Origin: an uncultured Clostridia bacterium
GTDB lineage: Bacteria; Bacillota; Clostridia; TANB77; CAG-508
Length of the DNA stretch: 64,000 nucleotides
Direction of reading: 5' to 3'
NCBI GenBank assembly: GCA_949482135.1
Contig: CASYFC010000009.1
Coordinates: 1 to 64,000, forward strand
Part shown: positions 43,113-52,503 of the stretch, piece after piece
Layout: each line of letters begins with the position of its first letter
How positions within the stretch are numbered: the stretch's first letter is position 1
Notes under the pieces: model-generated
The model's input: only the letters and a program-made list of their open reading frames with translations
Told to the model about the DNA's origin: nothing
Databases searched by the model: none
Translations under genes and position numbers: made by a program

Positions 43113-45014
43113 TTATATCAATTTTTCAAGGTTTTCTTGGCATTCTTCCCAAGAATTCATACTATTTTCTAATTCACTTTTTAGAAAATCTATTTTTTCT
43201 TGAATTTCCCCTACTTTAATATAATCCGAGTAAATCTCTTCTTTTGTAAGTTCAGCTTGAAAAATAGCTATTTCTTCTTCTTTTTTACAAATTTCTTCTT
43301 CTAATTTTTTTATTTTTCTTTCTAACTTTTCTTTTTCTTTTAAAGGATTTATGTAACTTTGATTTTTAGCTTTTTTTGATTTTTCTTCTTGTATTTGAAT
43401 AGAAGTTTCTTCACTTCTTTTTTCTAAATAATATTCATAACCATAAGGATAGTATGTAACTTTTCCATTTTCAAAACTCAAAATAGAATCTGCAATTTTC
43501 TTTACAAAAAATCTGTCATGTGAAACAAATATTAATGTACCCATATAAGTTTTTAGCATATCTTCTAAGCTTTCTTTTCCTATAATATCCATATGATTTG
43601 TAGGTTCATCAAGTATTAAAAGATTTGGTCCTCTTTTTAATATTTTACTAAGTGAAAGTCTTACTTTTTCTCCACCAGACAACATTTTTATTTGTTTAAA
43701 AACATCATCTCCTGAAAACATAAAAGCAGCAAGTGAATTTCTAACTTCAGTAACTGTAAGCTCTGGAAATTCATCATAAAAATCATCAAATACTGTTTTA
43801 TCTTGGTCTAATCCAAGCATTTGTTGATCAAAATATCCTATTTGAACATTATGTCCAAATATATAATTACCACTTATTGGATTTATATTTCCAACTATTG
43901 TTTTTAAAAAAGTTGATTTTCCAGTACCATTACTTCCTATTATTCCAAGCTTTTGACCTTTATACAAATTAAAAGAACATCTTGACAAAACATCTTTATA
44001 TCCTATTTCCAAATTCTCTACTGCTAAAACATTATTTCCACTTTCAACTTTTATTTCAAAATTAGTTTTAAAAGTTTTTAAATCATATTTATTAGGGCAA
44101 TCTACTTTAACCATTCTCTCGATTTGTTTTAATTTTGATAATGCCATTTTAGCTTTTGTTGGTTTATACCTAAATCTATCTGCTATTGCTTCAAGTCTTT
44201 TTATTTCTTTTTGTTGAAATGCAAAATCTTTTAATTGTCTTTCATAATTTATTCTTTTTTGTTTTTCAAAAAATTCATAATCTCCTGTATATTCCGTAAT
44301 TGCGCCATATTCTATTTCATAAATCTTATCTACAATTTTATTTAAAAACATTCTATCATGAGAAACAATAACAAGAGCTTTAGGATAATTTTTTAAATAG
44401 CTTTCTAGCCATTCAATTGTTGTTATATCTAAATGGTTTGTTGGTTCATCTAAAAGCAATAAATCTGGCTTACTTAAAAGCAATTTTATAAATGCAATCT
44501 TAGTTCTTTGCCCACCTGAAAACTCACTTATTTTTTTATGTTTATCTTCATTTGAAAATCCAAATTTATTTATTGCTGTTTCATATTCTTTTTTATATGT
44601 ATATCCATCTAATAGTTCATACCTATCATGAAGCTTTGAATACTCTTTTGCAAGTTGTTCTGATGTATCACTTTGCATTTTTATTACTGTGCTTTCCATT
44701 TTTTTCTCTAGATTTATTATTTCTTGATATACTTTCAAAATCTCATCAAGCATGGTAATATTATCATCTTCAAAATTTATTTGCTTAAGGTATCCAATCT
44801 CCTTTACACTTTCCTTGTACACACTAAATTTTTCCTCACCAATTCCTTCTGAAAGAAGCTCATTATCTATAAGTGCTTTTAATAAGGTAGACTTTCCACT
44901 TCCATTTCTACCTACTATAGCAACTTTTTCTTTTCCTTTAACATCAAAATTTATTTCTTCTAAAATAGTTTCAGCTCCATAATTTACTGAACCATTAGTT
45001 ATTTTATAATTCAT
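43113..45014 (-). CDS. ABC-F family ATP-binding protein
   Basis: 633 residues with two ABC ATPase cassettes and no membrane domain. Cassette 1 has GRNGSGKSTLLKAL and SGGQRTKIAF with LLLLDEPTNHLD. Cassette 2 has GSNGTGKSTFLKTI and SGGEKVRLSLS with LLILDEPTNHMD. The linker between them is basic and helical (RYKPTKAKMALSKLKQI), as in ribosome-binding ABC-F proteins, and a C-terminal coiled coil follows (~540-633). Likely a ribosome-associated translation factor of the YdiF/Uup type. A resistance role cannot be claimed from sequence. Confidence 0.95.
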   Translation of the reverse strand: MNYKITNGSVNYGAETILEEINFDVKGKEKVAIVGRNGSGKSTLLKALIDNELLSEGIGEEKFSVYKESVKEIGYLKQINFEDDNITMLDEILKVYQEIINLEKKMESTVIKMQSDTSEQLAKEYSKLHDRYELLDGYTYKKEYETAINKFGFSNEDKHKKISEFSGGQRTKIAFIKLLLSKPDLLLLDEPTNHLDITTIEWLESYLKNYPKALVIVSHDRMFLNKIVDKIYEIEYGAITEYTGDYEFFEKQKRINYERQLKDFAFQQKEIKRLEAIADRFRYKPTKAKMALSKLKQIERMVKVDCPNKYDLKTFKTNFEIKVESGNNVLAVENLEIGYKDVLSRCSFNLYKGQKLGIIGSNGTGKSTFLKTIVGNINPISGNYIFGHNVQIGYFDQQMLGLDQDKTVFDDFYDEFPELTVTEVRNSLAAFMFSGDDVFKQIKMLSGGEKVRLSLSKILKRGPNLLILDEPTNHMDIIGKESLEDMLKTYMGTLIFVSHDRFFVKKIADSILSFENGKVTYYPYGYEYYLEKRSEETSIQIQEEKSKKAKNQSYINPLKEKEKLERKIKKLEEEICKKEEEIAIFQAELTKEEIYSDYIKVGEIQEKIDFLKSELENSMNSWEECQENLEKLI

Positions 45015-45076
45015 TTTATTTATCCTAACATTTAAATTTCCATAAAATTATACTATATTTTTAACAAGAAATAAAG

Positions 45077-45102
45077 AAAATCTAGTATAAATACTAGATT
45101 TT
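45077..45102 (-). terminator. Terminator after the 45111 gene
   Basis: AAAATCTAGTA and TACTAGATTTT form a perfect 11-bp stem with a 4-nt loop. On the minus strand it is followed by TTTCTTTATTTC. Confidence 0.75.
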
Positions 45103-45110
45103 CCTTTATA

Positions 45111-45467
45111 TTAACTATTTGATTTAACCATTTTTTGTATTTGTTCTAATTTTTTACTATTTATAGTTAGTTCTTCATCTAAAATTGAACTTAATTTAAC
45201 TTTTTCTGCACCTGTAAAATCACAAGCTTTAATTTTTCCTTCTTTAAATTCTTTATATTTCTTAAAAAATTCTTCTTTATCATCATATGAAATGTTTTCA
45301 ACTTCTTCAATTTTTTCTGAGATTGTATTTATATCTTCGATTTTATTTAAATTTTCAGAAGGCATATCTTCTATTACTTTTTTATTAAATATATTTCTAA
45401 AAAAGTTTTTAATTTTATCAAAAATAGATTTAGTAACTACCATTAAACTATTATTTTTATCTTCCAT
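45111..45467 (-). CDS. Hypothetical acidic protein, 118 aa
   Basis: A soluble, mostly helical protein with many Glu/Lys residues (NKIEDINTISEKIEEVENISY; FFKKYKEFKEGKIKACDF). It starts 9 bp after the stop of the giant helicase gene, so it is co-transcribed and may be its partner. No family recognised. Confidence 0.6.
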   Translation of the reverse strand: MEDKNNSLMVVTKSIFDKIKNFFRNIFNKKVIEDMPSENLNKIEDINTISEKIEEVENISYDDKEEFFKKYKEFKEGKIKACDFTGAEKVKLSSILDEELTINSKKLEQIQKMVKSNS

Positions 45468-45476
45468 ATCATCCTC

Positions 45477-48400
45477 CTAAAGTTCAATAAAATCGGAATC
45501 ATCTTGCTGTCTATATTTAATAGATCCTATTTGTTCATCATTTATTTCTCTTCTATATTGATCTAGTTCAGGTATTTCTGCTTGATTAAAATGTTCTTTA
45601 TTCTTTGAAACTCTAGAAATAATTTCTTGTATTCTCTGCTCTGTATATTGGATCATTTTATTTTTGTCTATGTTAGCTGCATCAAGCTGTCTTCCAGCAG
45701 TTTCAGAAAGCTCAATTAATCTATCTAAAACTCCTGATTTTTTTCTTAAATCACTAATTAACTTTTCATGTTCACTCTTAATTCTCGGAAATGTTCTATA
45801 CATTGATAAAGCACTATCTATTACTCTATCTAATTCTATATCTCTATCTGACTCATTTTTTTCTGATATACCTGCTGACCTACATATTGTTGTTATATTA
45901 GCTTTTGGATTTTTTATTAGAGTTTCTATTATTCTTTTTGTTTTTAGTAAATCAGGATGTAATTGTTTTGTAACATCACGTCCAGTTGAATCATATCTAG
46001 TTGACGTATCTCTATGAATGCCTTGTATATTAAATCCTCCTCTATCAAATCCATCTATATCTCTATCATCATTTCCATATCTTGAAGCACTTATACTAGA
46101 TTTATGTTCTGTTGTTCCATTACTGTATAATCCATTTCGAGTTGTTACTTTTCCTTTTGTTATTTCACCATAAGTATCATTTCCTTTAAATAGAAAATTG
46201 TGAACATCTCTTCTTTCAGGATTCAATCTTGTTCTAAGAATTGAAAATTCGCCACTTGTTTTTTTATCATGCCAATACCCTTGCCTATCAAAACCTGTTA
46301 GAGGATTGATTCCATCATGATTAAATCCTAAAGGATCAACATTACTTTCTTTTCCAGTATCTGGGTCTACATATACCCATGTTACTTTTTCTTTTCCATC
46401 TTCTACTTTAGTTCTAGGTGAAAAATGTCTTTCATCATAATTTTTTCCTGTAAGTCTATGAATACCTTGTTCATTAAATCCATATTTATCAAAACCAGCA
46501 AAATCTCTTCCATCTGGCATACATCCATAATAGTCTTTTCTATACTCATCTGTTTCTGGTCCATCAAATCTTGTTCCTGTATATATATTAAATGCAAAAG
46601 TATTTTCTAATACACCTCTAACAATAAATCCTAAGCTATTGGTTCTTTTTTGTAGTAACTCTCTACCTTCTTTACTTTTGGTATCTATGATTCCAAGTTT
46701 AATTAGCATTTCTGTAGTATGTTCATCAATCTCTTCAGGTTCTACCTTTTTCTTACCTTGCATTTCAATTAATTCTTGACTTGTTGTTTGATTTATTGTT
46801 CCTTTTAATTTTTTTAGTGCAGTTTTATCATCTGCAATACCTAAAAGCACGTCTCTAGTAAATCTATAGCTTTTTCCAAGTTCAAATTTTCCATCTGAAT
46901 CTAATTCTATATCTTGCAGAAATAACTCATCTAAAACTTTATCTTGTAATGTTTCATCTTGAATACCATCAATAAAAGATTGTAATGAAGAATCTTCTTT
47001 TATTGTATCTGCACTTATTTCTATATTATTTTTTCTTAAAATATTTAATATTTTTATTAATTTTTCTGTATCTGGTCTTTCTGTAGTTTTAGCACGTGTG
47101 CTTATTCTTTCTGAATAACTTAAGAATTTCTTTTCTTCTTCTGATAAATCTAAAAATGCAAAACATTCTTTCTCGACTTCTGTTTTAAATTTTTCATGAT
47201 TTCTCATAAAATTTCCTGCAATATCAAATATTACTGGTCTTTCTTTTTTTCCATTTGCAGAAAGACATCTTCCTATTTGTTGCAAAAGAATTATTCTTGG
47301 TTCATTTTCTTTTTTATCATTTTGAGCAATAGGTTTACTCATAAGTAATGCTTTTATACCATCTGGGTGAAAGCCTTCATTAAATTTACTTACTGCTGCA
47401 ATAATTTTCATTGGTCCTGTTTTAGTAGAAGCTTCCATAAAATTTTGTAATATATTTTCATTTTCTCTATCTGTAAATGCTGTACTATGAACAGCAGAAA
47501 CATCTGGTGTATGAGATTTAAATAAACCTTTTATATCTTCAATTTTGCCTTGTATATAACTTTTTGCTCTTTCTTTTTTCTCATCTGGTGTTTCACCTTT
47601 TGGACCTTTATCCATAGGTTCAATAAATGTTATTGCTTTACTATGAGATATTCCTCTTTTTTCAACTTCTAAGCTCATTATTGAAGAAATTCTTTCTGAT
47701 TTTAATTTTTTCCATTCTTCGCTATTTAAAATTTCTGAACTTATTTGCAAAAGTTTATCATCAGTAAATCCATCTCTTAATCCTTGTCTAACAGCAGATT
47801 TTACATCTGATAAAATTTTTCTTAAAATTTCTTCTACTTTTTTTTCATCTTCTTGTTTTAATTTATCTTTTTCTTGCTGAGTAGTATTTTCATCATAATC
47901 TATAAGTGGATCTTTTCTAATTACTTTAAGCATATTTAGAAAATTATTTTCAGCACTTGACAAATTATTTTGAGCATTTATATATGCATTTGATCCACTT
48001 CTTGCTTTTTGAACTTTTATAAATGCTTTAATGTAATCATTAAGTGCCTTTTCATATTCAGGTGTTTCATCTAAAGTGCAATTAAAATGAACAACATCTG
48101 GTGGCATTATATGCCCTTGTTCAATTGCTTTTAAAAGTGGCATATTACCTGCTAGATATTTTTTCTGTCTAACTTCTTTTACACTAAAGCCTGTCCCATC
48201 AAGTAAAGCTAAATCTCTCATCATATCTTTTTCATCTACATCTCTTTCAGGCGTAGCCGTAATTGCTAAAATATCTGCTTTAGAAGATTGTACAAGTTTT
48301 TTTACTTTATCCCACCATTTTTCAGCTCCGGTTCTATGTGCTTCATCAAAAATTATGAATCGTGGATCCATTTCTTTGATTTCCTTTTCTGTTTTTCTCT

Positions 48401-48995
48401 CTAAATCTGAATATGTTGTAAAAGTTATATTTGGAAATGCTTTTTCAGCAATTCTTCCCATTTGAGTAGAATCTATTTTTTCTAAAGTTTTATTTGTAGC
48501 TATTCTTGCGACATCTTCAATTGTATAACTTTCCCCTGAATCTATTAAATCTTGAGTAACATCTGAAATAATTTCATCTATTTTTAGTTCTTCTACATTT
48601 ATTCTTGAGTTCATTTTTCCAATTATTCTTGATATTACATCTTTTACATTTGCTTCTGTTAATTCTCCATTTTCTCTAACATCTTGCATTAAATATTCTG
48701 GAGCAATTACATTTTGAGCCATATGTAACTGAAATTGATATAATATTATATTTGTAGGACTAAAATAATACATTGGTAAATTACTTAGAACACCTTCTTC
48801 TAAATCTGGTTGTCCTAATCCATTTTCCTCATTATAGCTATTTGCCTTTTTTATAATTTGATCCATGGCCAAAAAAGATTTACCGCCACCTGTTGCTAAA
48901 ATAACACCAGCAAATCTTTTATCATTACTATATAATGAATCGATATTTTGAGCCATTGGAATTTGATGATCTCTTAAATTAATTTGTACTTCCAT
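45477..48995 (-). CDS. Large DEAD/DEAH-box superfamily II helicase with C-terminal glycine-aromatic repeats
   Basis: 1172 residues. The motor core has ATGGGKSFLAMDQ (Walker A, ~34-45), FIIFDEAHRTGAEKWW (DEAH), AITATPERD (motif III) and LLQQIGRCLSANG (motif VI), as in type III restriction/UvrB-like translocases. Residues ~830-1030 carry repeats of the form GFDKYGFNEQGIHR, GFNHDGINPLTGFD and GFDRGGFNIQGIHR. These repeats resemble bacterial 'YD..GFd..GI' tails of unknown role. The C-terminal ~140 residues are helical. No nuclease or methylase gene is adjacent; the only close partner is the small acidic protein downstream. The role may be DNA repair or defence. Confidence 0.8.
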   Translation of the reverse strand: MEVQINLRDHQIPMAQNIDSLYSNDKRFAGVILATGGGKSFLAMDQIIKKANSYNEENGLGQPDLEEGVLSNLPMYYFSPTNIILYQFQLHMAQNVIAPEYLMQDVRENGELTEANVKDVISRIIGKMNSRINVEELKIDEIISDVTQDLIDSGESYTIEDVARIATNKTLEKIDSTQMGRIAEKAFPNITFTTYSDLERKTEKEIKEMDPRFIIFDEAHRTGAEKWWDKVKKLVQSSKADILAITATPERDVDEKDMMRDLALLDGTGFSVKEVRQKKYLAGNMPLLKAIEQGHIMPPDVVHFNCTLDETPEYEKALNDYIKAFIKVQKARSGSNAYINAQNNLSSAENNFLNMLKVIRKDPLIDYDENTTQQEKDKLKQEDEKKVEEILRKILSDVKSAVRQGLRDGFTDDKLLQISSEILNSEEWKKLKSERISSIMSLEVEKRGISHSKAITFIEPMDKGPKGETPDEKKERAKSYIQGKIEDIKGLFKSHTPDVSAVHSTAFTDRENENILQNFMEASTKTGPMKIIAAVSKFNEGFHPDGIKALLMSKPIAQNDKKENEPRIILLQQIGRCLSANGKKERPVIFDIAGNFMRNHEKFKTEVEKECFAFLDLSEEEKKFLSYSERISTRAKTTERPDTEKLIKILNILRKNNIEISADTIKEDSSLQSFIDGIQDETLQDKVLDELFLQDIELDSDGKFELGKSYRFTRDVLLGIADDKTALKKLKGTINQTTSQELIEMQGKKKVEPEEIDEHTTEMLIKLGIIDTKSKEGRELLQKRTNSLGFIVRGVLENTFAFNIYTGTRFDGPETDEYRKDYYGCMPDGRDFAGFDKYGFNEQGIHRLTGKNYDERHFSPRTKVEDGKEKVTWVYVDPDTGKESNVDPLGFNHDGINPLTGFDRQGYWHDKKTSGEFSILRTRLNPERRDVHNFLFKGNDTYGEITKGKVTTRNGLYSNGTTEHKSSISASRYGNDDRDIDGFDRGGFNIQGIHRDTSTRYDSTGRDVTKQLHPDLLKTKRIIETLIKNPKANITTICRSAGISEKNESDRDIELDRVIDSALSMYRTFPRIKSEHEKLISDLRKKSGVLDRLIELSETAGRQLDAANIDKNKMIQYTEQRIQEIISRVSKNKEHFNQAEIPELDQYRREINDEQIGSIKYRQQDDSDFIEL

Positions 48996-49115
48996 AGTTT
49001 TTTCCTTTTAAAAATATACTTATATATTCTATTATATGTTTAATTTTTCTCTTTTTCTATTACAAATAAGTTAAAGTTTTTTTACATTTAGCTGAATTTT
49101 TGCTATAATAACTTT

Positions 49116-50060
49116 ATGGAAAAAGAAAGATATAATCATTTAAATACATATTTAAAAAACAAGTTTAGTGAAAGAACATTAAAAATTTGCATTGATGGCG
49201 GATTTACTTGTCCTAATAGAGATGGAAAAATTTCTAGAAATGGATGTATTTTTTGTAGTGAAAAAGGTTCTGGGGAACATATAGATAAATTTAAAGAGGT
49301 TGATAATTCGATTTGTTCTTTAACAAGCATAAATACTCAAATTACTAATTATTTTAATAGTTACAAAGCAGAAAGAGCAAATAAATTTATTGCATATTTT
49401 CAAAATTTTACTAACACATATGATTCTATAGAAAATCTAAAAGCAAAATATGATAGTAGCTTAATAGATGATAGAATTGTTGCTTTAGCTGTTGCCACTC
49501 GTCCAGATTGTATTAATGAAGACAATTGCAAACTTCTTGCGTCTTACAAAAATAAAGTTGATGTATGGGTTGAACTTGGGCTTCAAACTTCAAATGATGA
49601 AACTGGAAAAATAATTAATAGAGGTTACAATAGTAGTACTTTTACTCATGCTGTAGAACTTTTGAATAAATATAATATTGAAATTATAACTCATTTAATG
49701 GTAGGTCTTCCAAATGAGTCTTTTGAAGATGTAAAAAATACAGTAGATTTTATAAACAAACACCATATTCAAGGAATAAAAATCCATTCAACATATGTTG
49801 TTGAGAACACAGTACTTTGCCAAATGTACAAAAACGGTTCCTATACTCCAATCTCTTTAGATTATTATATAGAAACCACTTCATATATTTTAACTCATAT
49901 TAATCCCAAAATTATAATTCATAAAATTTCTGGCGACGCTCCAAAAGATTTACTTGTAACACCTAGTTGGAACTTGCATAAAAAATGGATTATTAATGGA
50001 ATTGATAAATATTTAAGAGAAAATGATTTATGGCAAGGGAAATATTATATTTCGTATTGA
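49116..50060 (+). CDS. Radical SAM protein of the YhcC/YtqA (TIGR01212) family
   Basis: 314 residues. The cluster-binding motif is expanded as in this family: CIDGGFTCPNRDG with GCIFCSEKGSGE (Cys residues at ~37-51). Later ATRPDCI, VWVELGLQT and THLMVGLPNE strands form the radical SAM barrel. The family is widespread in Firmicutes and its substrate is not settled. The gene converges with the protease gene and overlaps its 3' end by 16 bp. Confidence 0.92.
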   Translation: MEKERYNHLNTYLKNKFSERTLKICIDGGFTCPNRDGKISRNGCIFCSEKGSGEHIDKFKEVDNSICSLTSINTQITNYFNSYKAERANKFIAYFQNFTNTYDSIENLKAKYDSSLIDDRIVALAVATRPDCINEDNCKLLASYKNKVDVWVELGLQTSNDETGKIINRGYNSSTFTHAVELLNKYNIEIITHLMVGLPNESFEDVKNTVDFINKHHIQGIKIHSTYVVENTVLCQMYKNGSYTPISLDYYIETTSYILTHINPKIIIHKISGDAPKDLLVTPSWNLHKKWIINGIDKYLRENDLWQGKYYISY

Positions 50061-51353
50061 ACAGTATCTATAAATACGTCTTTTCCACCCATTCCATCAT
50101 CTATTTCACTTCTTATAGGTACAACCACATATTTCTTATCATTTTTTATATCATAATAATATTTTACATCTTCATTAGCACTAACATTTTCTAATTTACT
50201 ACTAGCTAAAGCTCTTTCTTTTACACTTTTAGTATCAGCTGAATTTGTATTAACAAAAAATTTTTCTTTATTTGCTATAGCATTTTTTTGTTTTTCTACA
50301 TTAATATTATTATCATATATAGCAACTATTTTATTATCTTTTATTTTAGCTACATAACCTGCATCTGTATAAAAATCTCCTATTTTAAGCGTAACATACA
50401 AGTAGTCTATTTGTTTAACATCTTCTTTGTTGCTTGCGCATAAAGAAACGATTGAGCTTTTTCCTATAAAATAATTATTTATATCAAATTCACTATCATA
50501 TTGTTTTAAATAATCTATAACAATATCTTCTTCATTTTTATTAATTTCTATTTTATTTTTTAAGATATTATCATCACTTCTTAAATCTCTACTATATGTA
50601 TCTGCTATAGAATTTAATTCACTATTTATATATCTATTTATTATCATGTTGTCATTTACAGATTCATCATGACGAACTAAATAGCATTTTCTTATACTAT
50701 CATTACCAAGTAAAATAAAATGTACATCTGAATTTGCATAATCCATGGAATCCCATACTCCTGCTCCTGCTTTAAGTTTTGAATGAAATCTCTCTGACCA
50801 TCTTTCTGCTGATCCATATGATATTATATCTGCAAAACCTATTGCCAGTTTAGCCCCTCCTTCCTCAGCAGTCTTATATGTTAAAGAATTATAGAAAAAT
50901 TCCCCATTTTTTCCTGCACTTTCACAAGTAAGATATGTTACTAAAATTGTATTATTACTCCACATGTTTTTGGCAATATCTGGTATGCCAATCATTTCAT
51001 ATGATCCTTCATTATGTGTATTAAATATTGTTAAACCAGCATAACTTTTAAATGATATTGTTTCGTGGCTTCCATGTGTACAAAATAATTGAACTTTAGA
51101 ATTTAAATTTCCGGCAAAGAGTAAGATAACTTGGATCTATAAGTTTTCTAGTTCCGTAATATCCCATTTCTTCATAATAGTTTGCTGCAGTATTTATAAG
51201 GCTTATAGTAGTTATACTTGGCTTGTCTTCAAGTTCTCCTATATTATTTTCTGTTCCTACAGCAACTCCATTATTAACTGCAAAAGAACAATTAGCCCAA
51301 ATAAGTAACACCAGTTGAATTAGCATTAAAATACTTACTATTTTCTTTTTCAT
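50045..51353 (-). CDS. Secreted caspase-fold (CHAT/C11-like) cysteine protease, read through a +1 frameshift at a CGG codon
   Basis: From ATG 51353 the frame gives a signal peptide (VSILMLIQLVLLIWANCSFA) and residues 1-80, then TGC-CGG-A, stopping 4 codons after CGG. Skipping the C at 51113 gives Gly81 and continues GNLNSKVQLFCTHGSHETIS into the long frame ending at 50045, 435 residues in total. The clan CD catalytic dyad is then visible: His93 in FCTHGS and Cys143 in VTYLTCESA, each after a hydrophobic strand. The GGAKLAIGF and WDSMDYAN segments resemble CHAT domains. The His lies after the shift and the signal peptide before it, so only the shifted product is a secreted enzyme. Two paralogous membrane-anchored proteins lie just upstream. 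Confidence 0.75.
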
Positions 51354-51401
51354 AAGAAAACCTCCTTTTATAAATTTATTAATATATTGGATTATATTAA
51401 T

Positions 51402-52476
51402 CTAATTAAGAGTTTCTAAAAAATTAATATTTAACTTTACCGCAAAATATGGTTTTTCTTTATCGTTTTCTTTTATAAACATATAACATGGTTTGCAAAA
51501 GTTCAATATACGTGCCTTTGATTCATGATCTGATAAAGCATCAGTAAGTAATAATGATTCACTAAGTAGTTCTCCACCCTTTGGATTCATAGAAAATTGT
51601 ATATTTTGTACAGCAGTAGATAACCAATCTCCGTGTATTATTTATTTCTTTTCCGCAAAACTCTTCATAATTTATTGTAAAATTTATATTCATATATGGA
51701 ATTTTTATAATATCTATATCTTGGAATTCTTTTGTTTCTTCATATGTATTTTCTAATTCTAAAACTTTTTCATAAGTTTCATCAAAATCACCAATACTTG
51801 AAATATTAGCAAAAATTATTTCTTCATTTTCTTTTGTTTTTAGCTTAGCTGCATACTCCCATTCCTCACTTTCCTTATTCCAGCCATAGTACATCACTTC
51901 AACATTTTTATATAAATTTTCACTACTATCTTCATCTATTCCAAAGCATTTAATTTTTTTATCAGTATTTCCAAAATTCATATCTTTTAAATCATCAAAT
52001 ATTTCTAAAAATTCAAATTTCTTATTTAAAGCAGTATATATTGTAACTCCATTTTTGCAGTTAAAGTCTATGTTATCTAAAATAGCAGAGTTTTTTCCGA
52101 ATTTATTTTTCATATCTTGTTTTATTTCTTCTTTTAAACTAGGTGTTGTTTCTGCAACTTTTATATAATAGCTATCTTCTGATAACATATTCTTTGTAAA
52201 ACTTTGTTTATTTAACTTATCTACAAGTTCTGAATTATAATCTTTTAATTCAATTTCTTTTCCATATTGTTTTATTAATTCATTCCAAGCAAGTTGAAAA
52301 GTTCCACACCAAATAGTATCCATGTCACTTTCACCTTTAGTACCACTATAAAAAACTGGTTTAGAATTTTTAGGAATTCTAATTGTAACTTTATTAAACA
52401 TAAAAAACAATCCTATTCTTAAAATAGCTATAATTAAAATTATAATTAATATTGTTATTAAAATTTTCTTCTTCAT
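51402..52476 (-). CDS. Membrane-anchored protein, paralog 1, read through a +1 frameshift at a CGG codon
   Basis: The N-terminal membrane helix (~5-28) and residues up to 281 are read from ATG 52476. ACA-CGG-A follows, with a stop 23 codons on. Skipping the C at 51633 gives Gly282 and GDWLSTAVQNIQFSMNPKGG, ending at 51402 with 357 residues. The C-terminal end (MNPKGGELLSES... NFCKPCYMFIKEN) together with EVMYYGW and IKIPYMNINF weakly resembles the serpin reactive-loop region and closing strands, but the N-terminal half does not look like a serpin. This is a hint only. It is a tandem duplicate of the next gene, nearly identical before the shift and divergent after it. Confidence 0.7.
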
Positions 52477-52503
52477 AAAATTTATTTCTCCAATTTTATT
52501 AAT

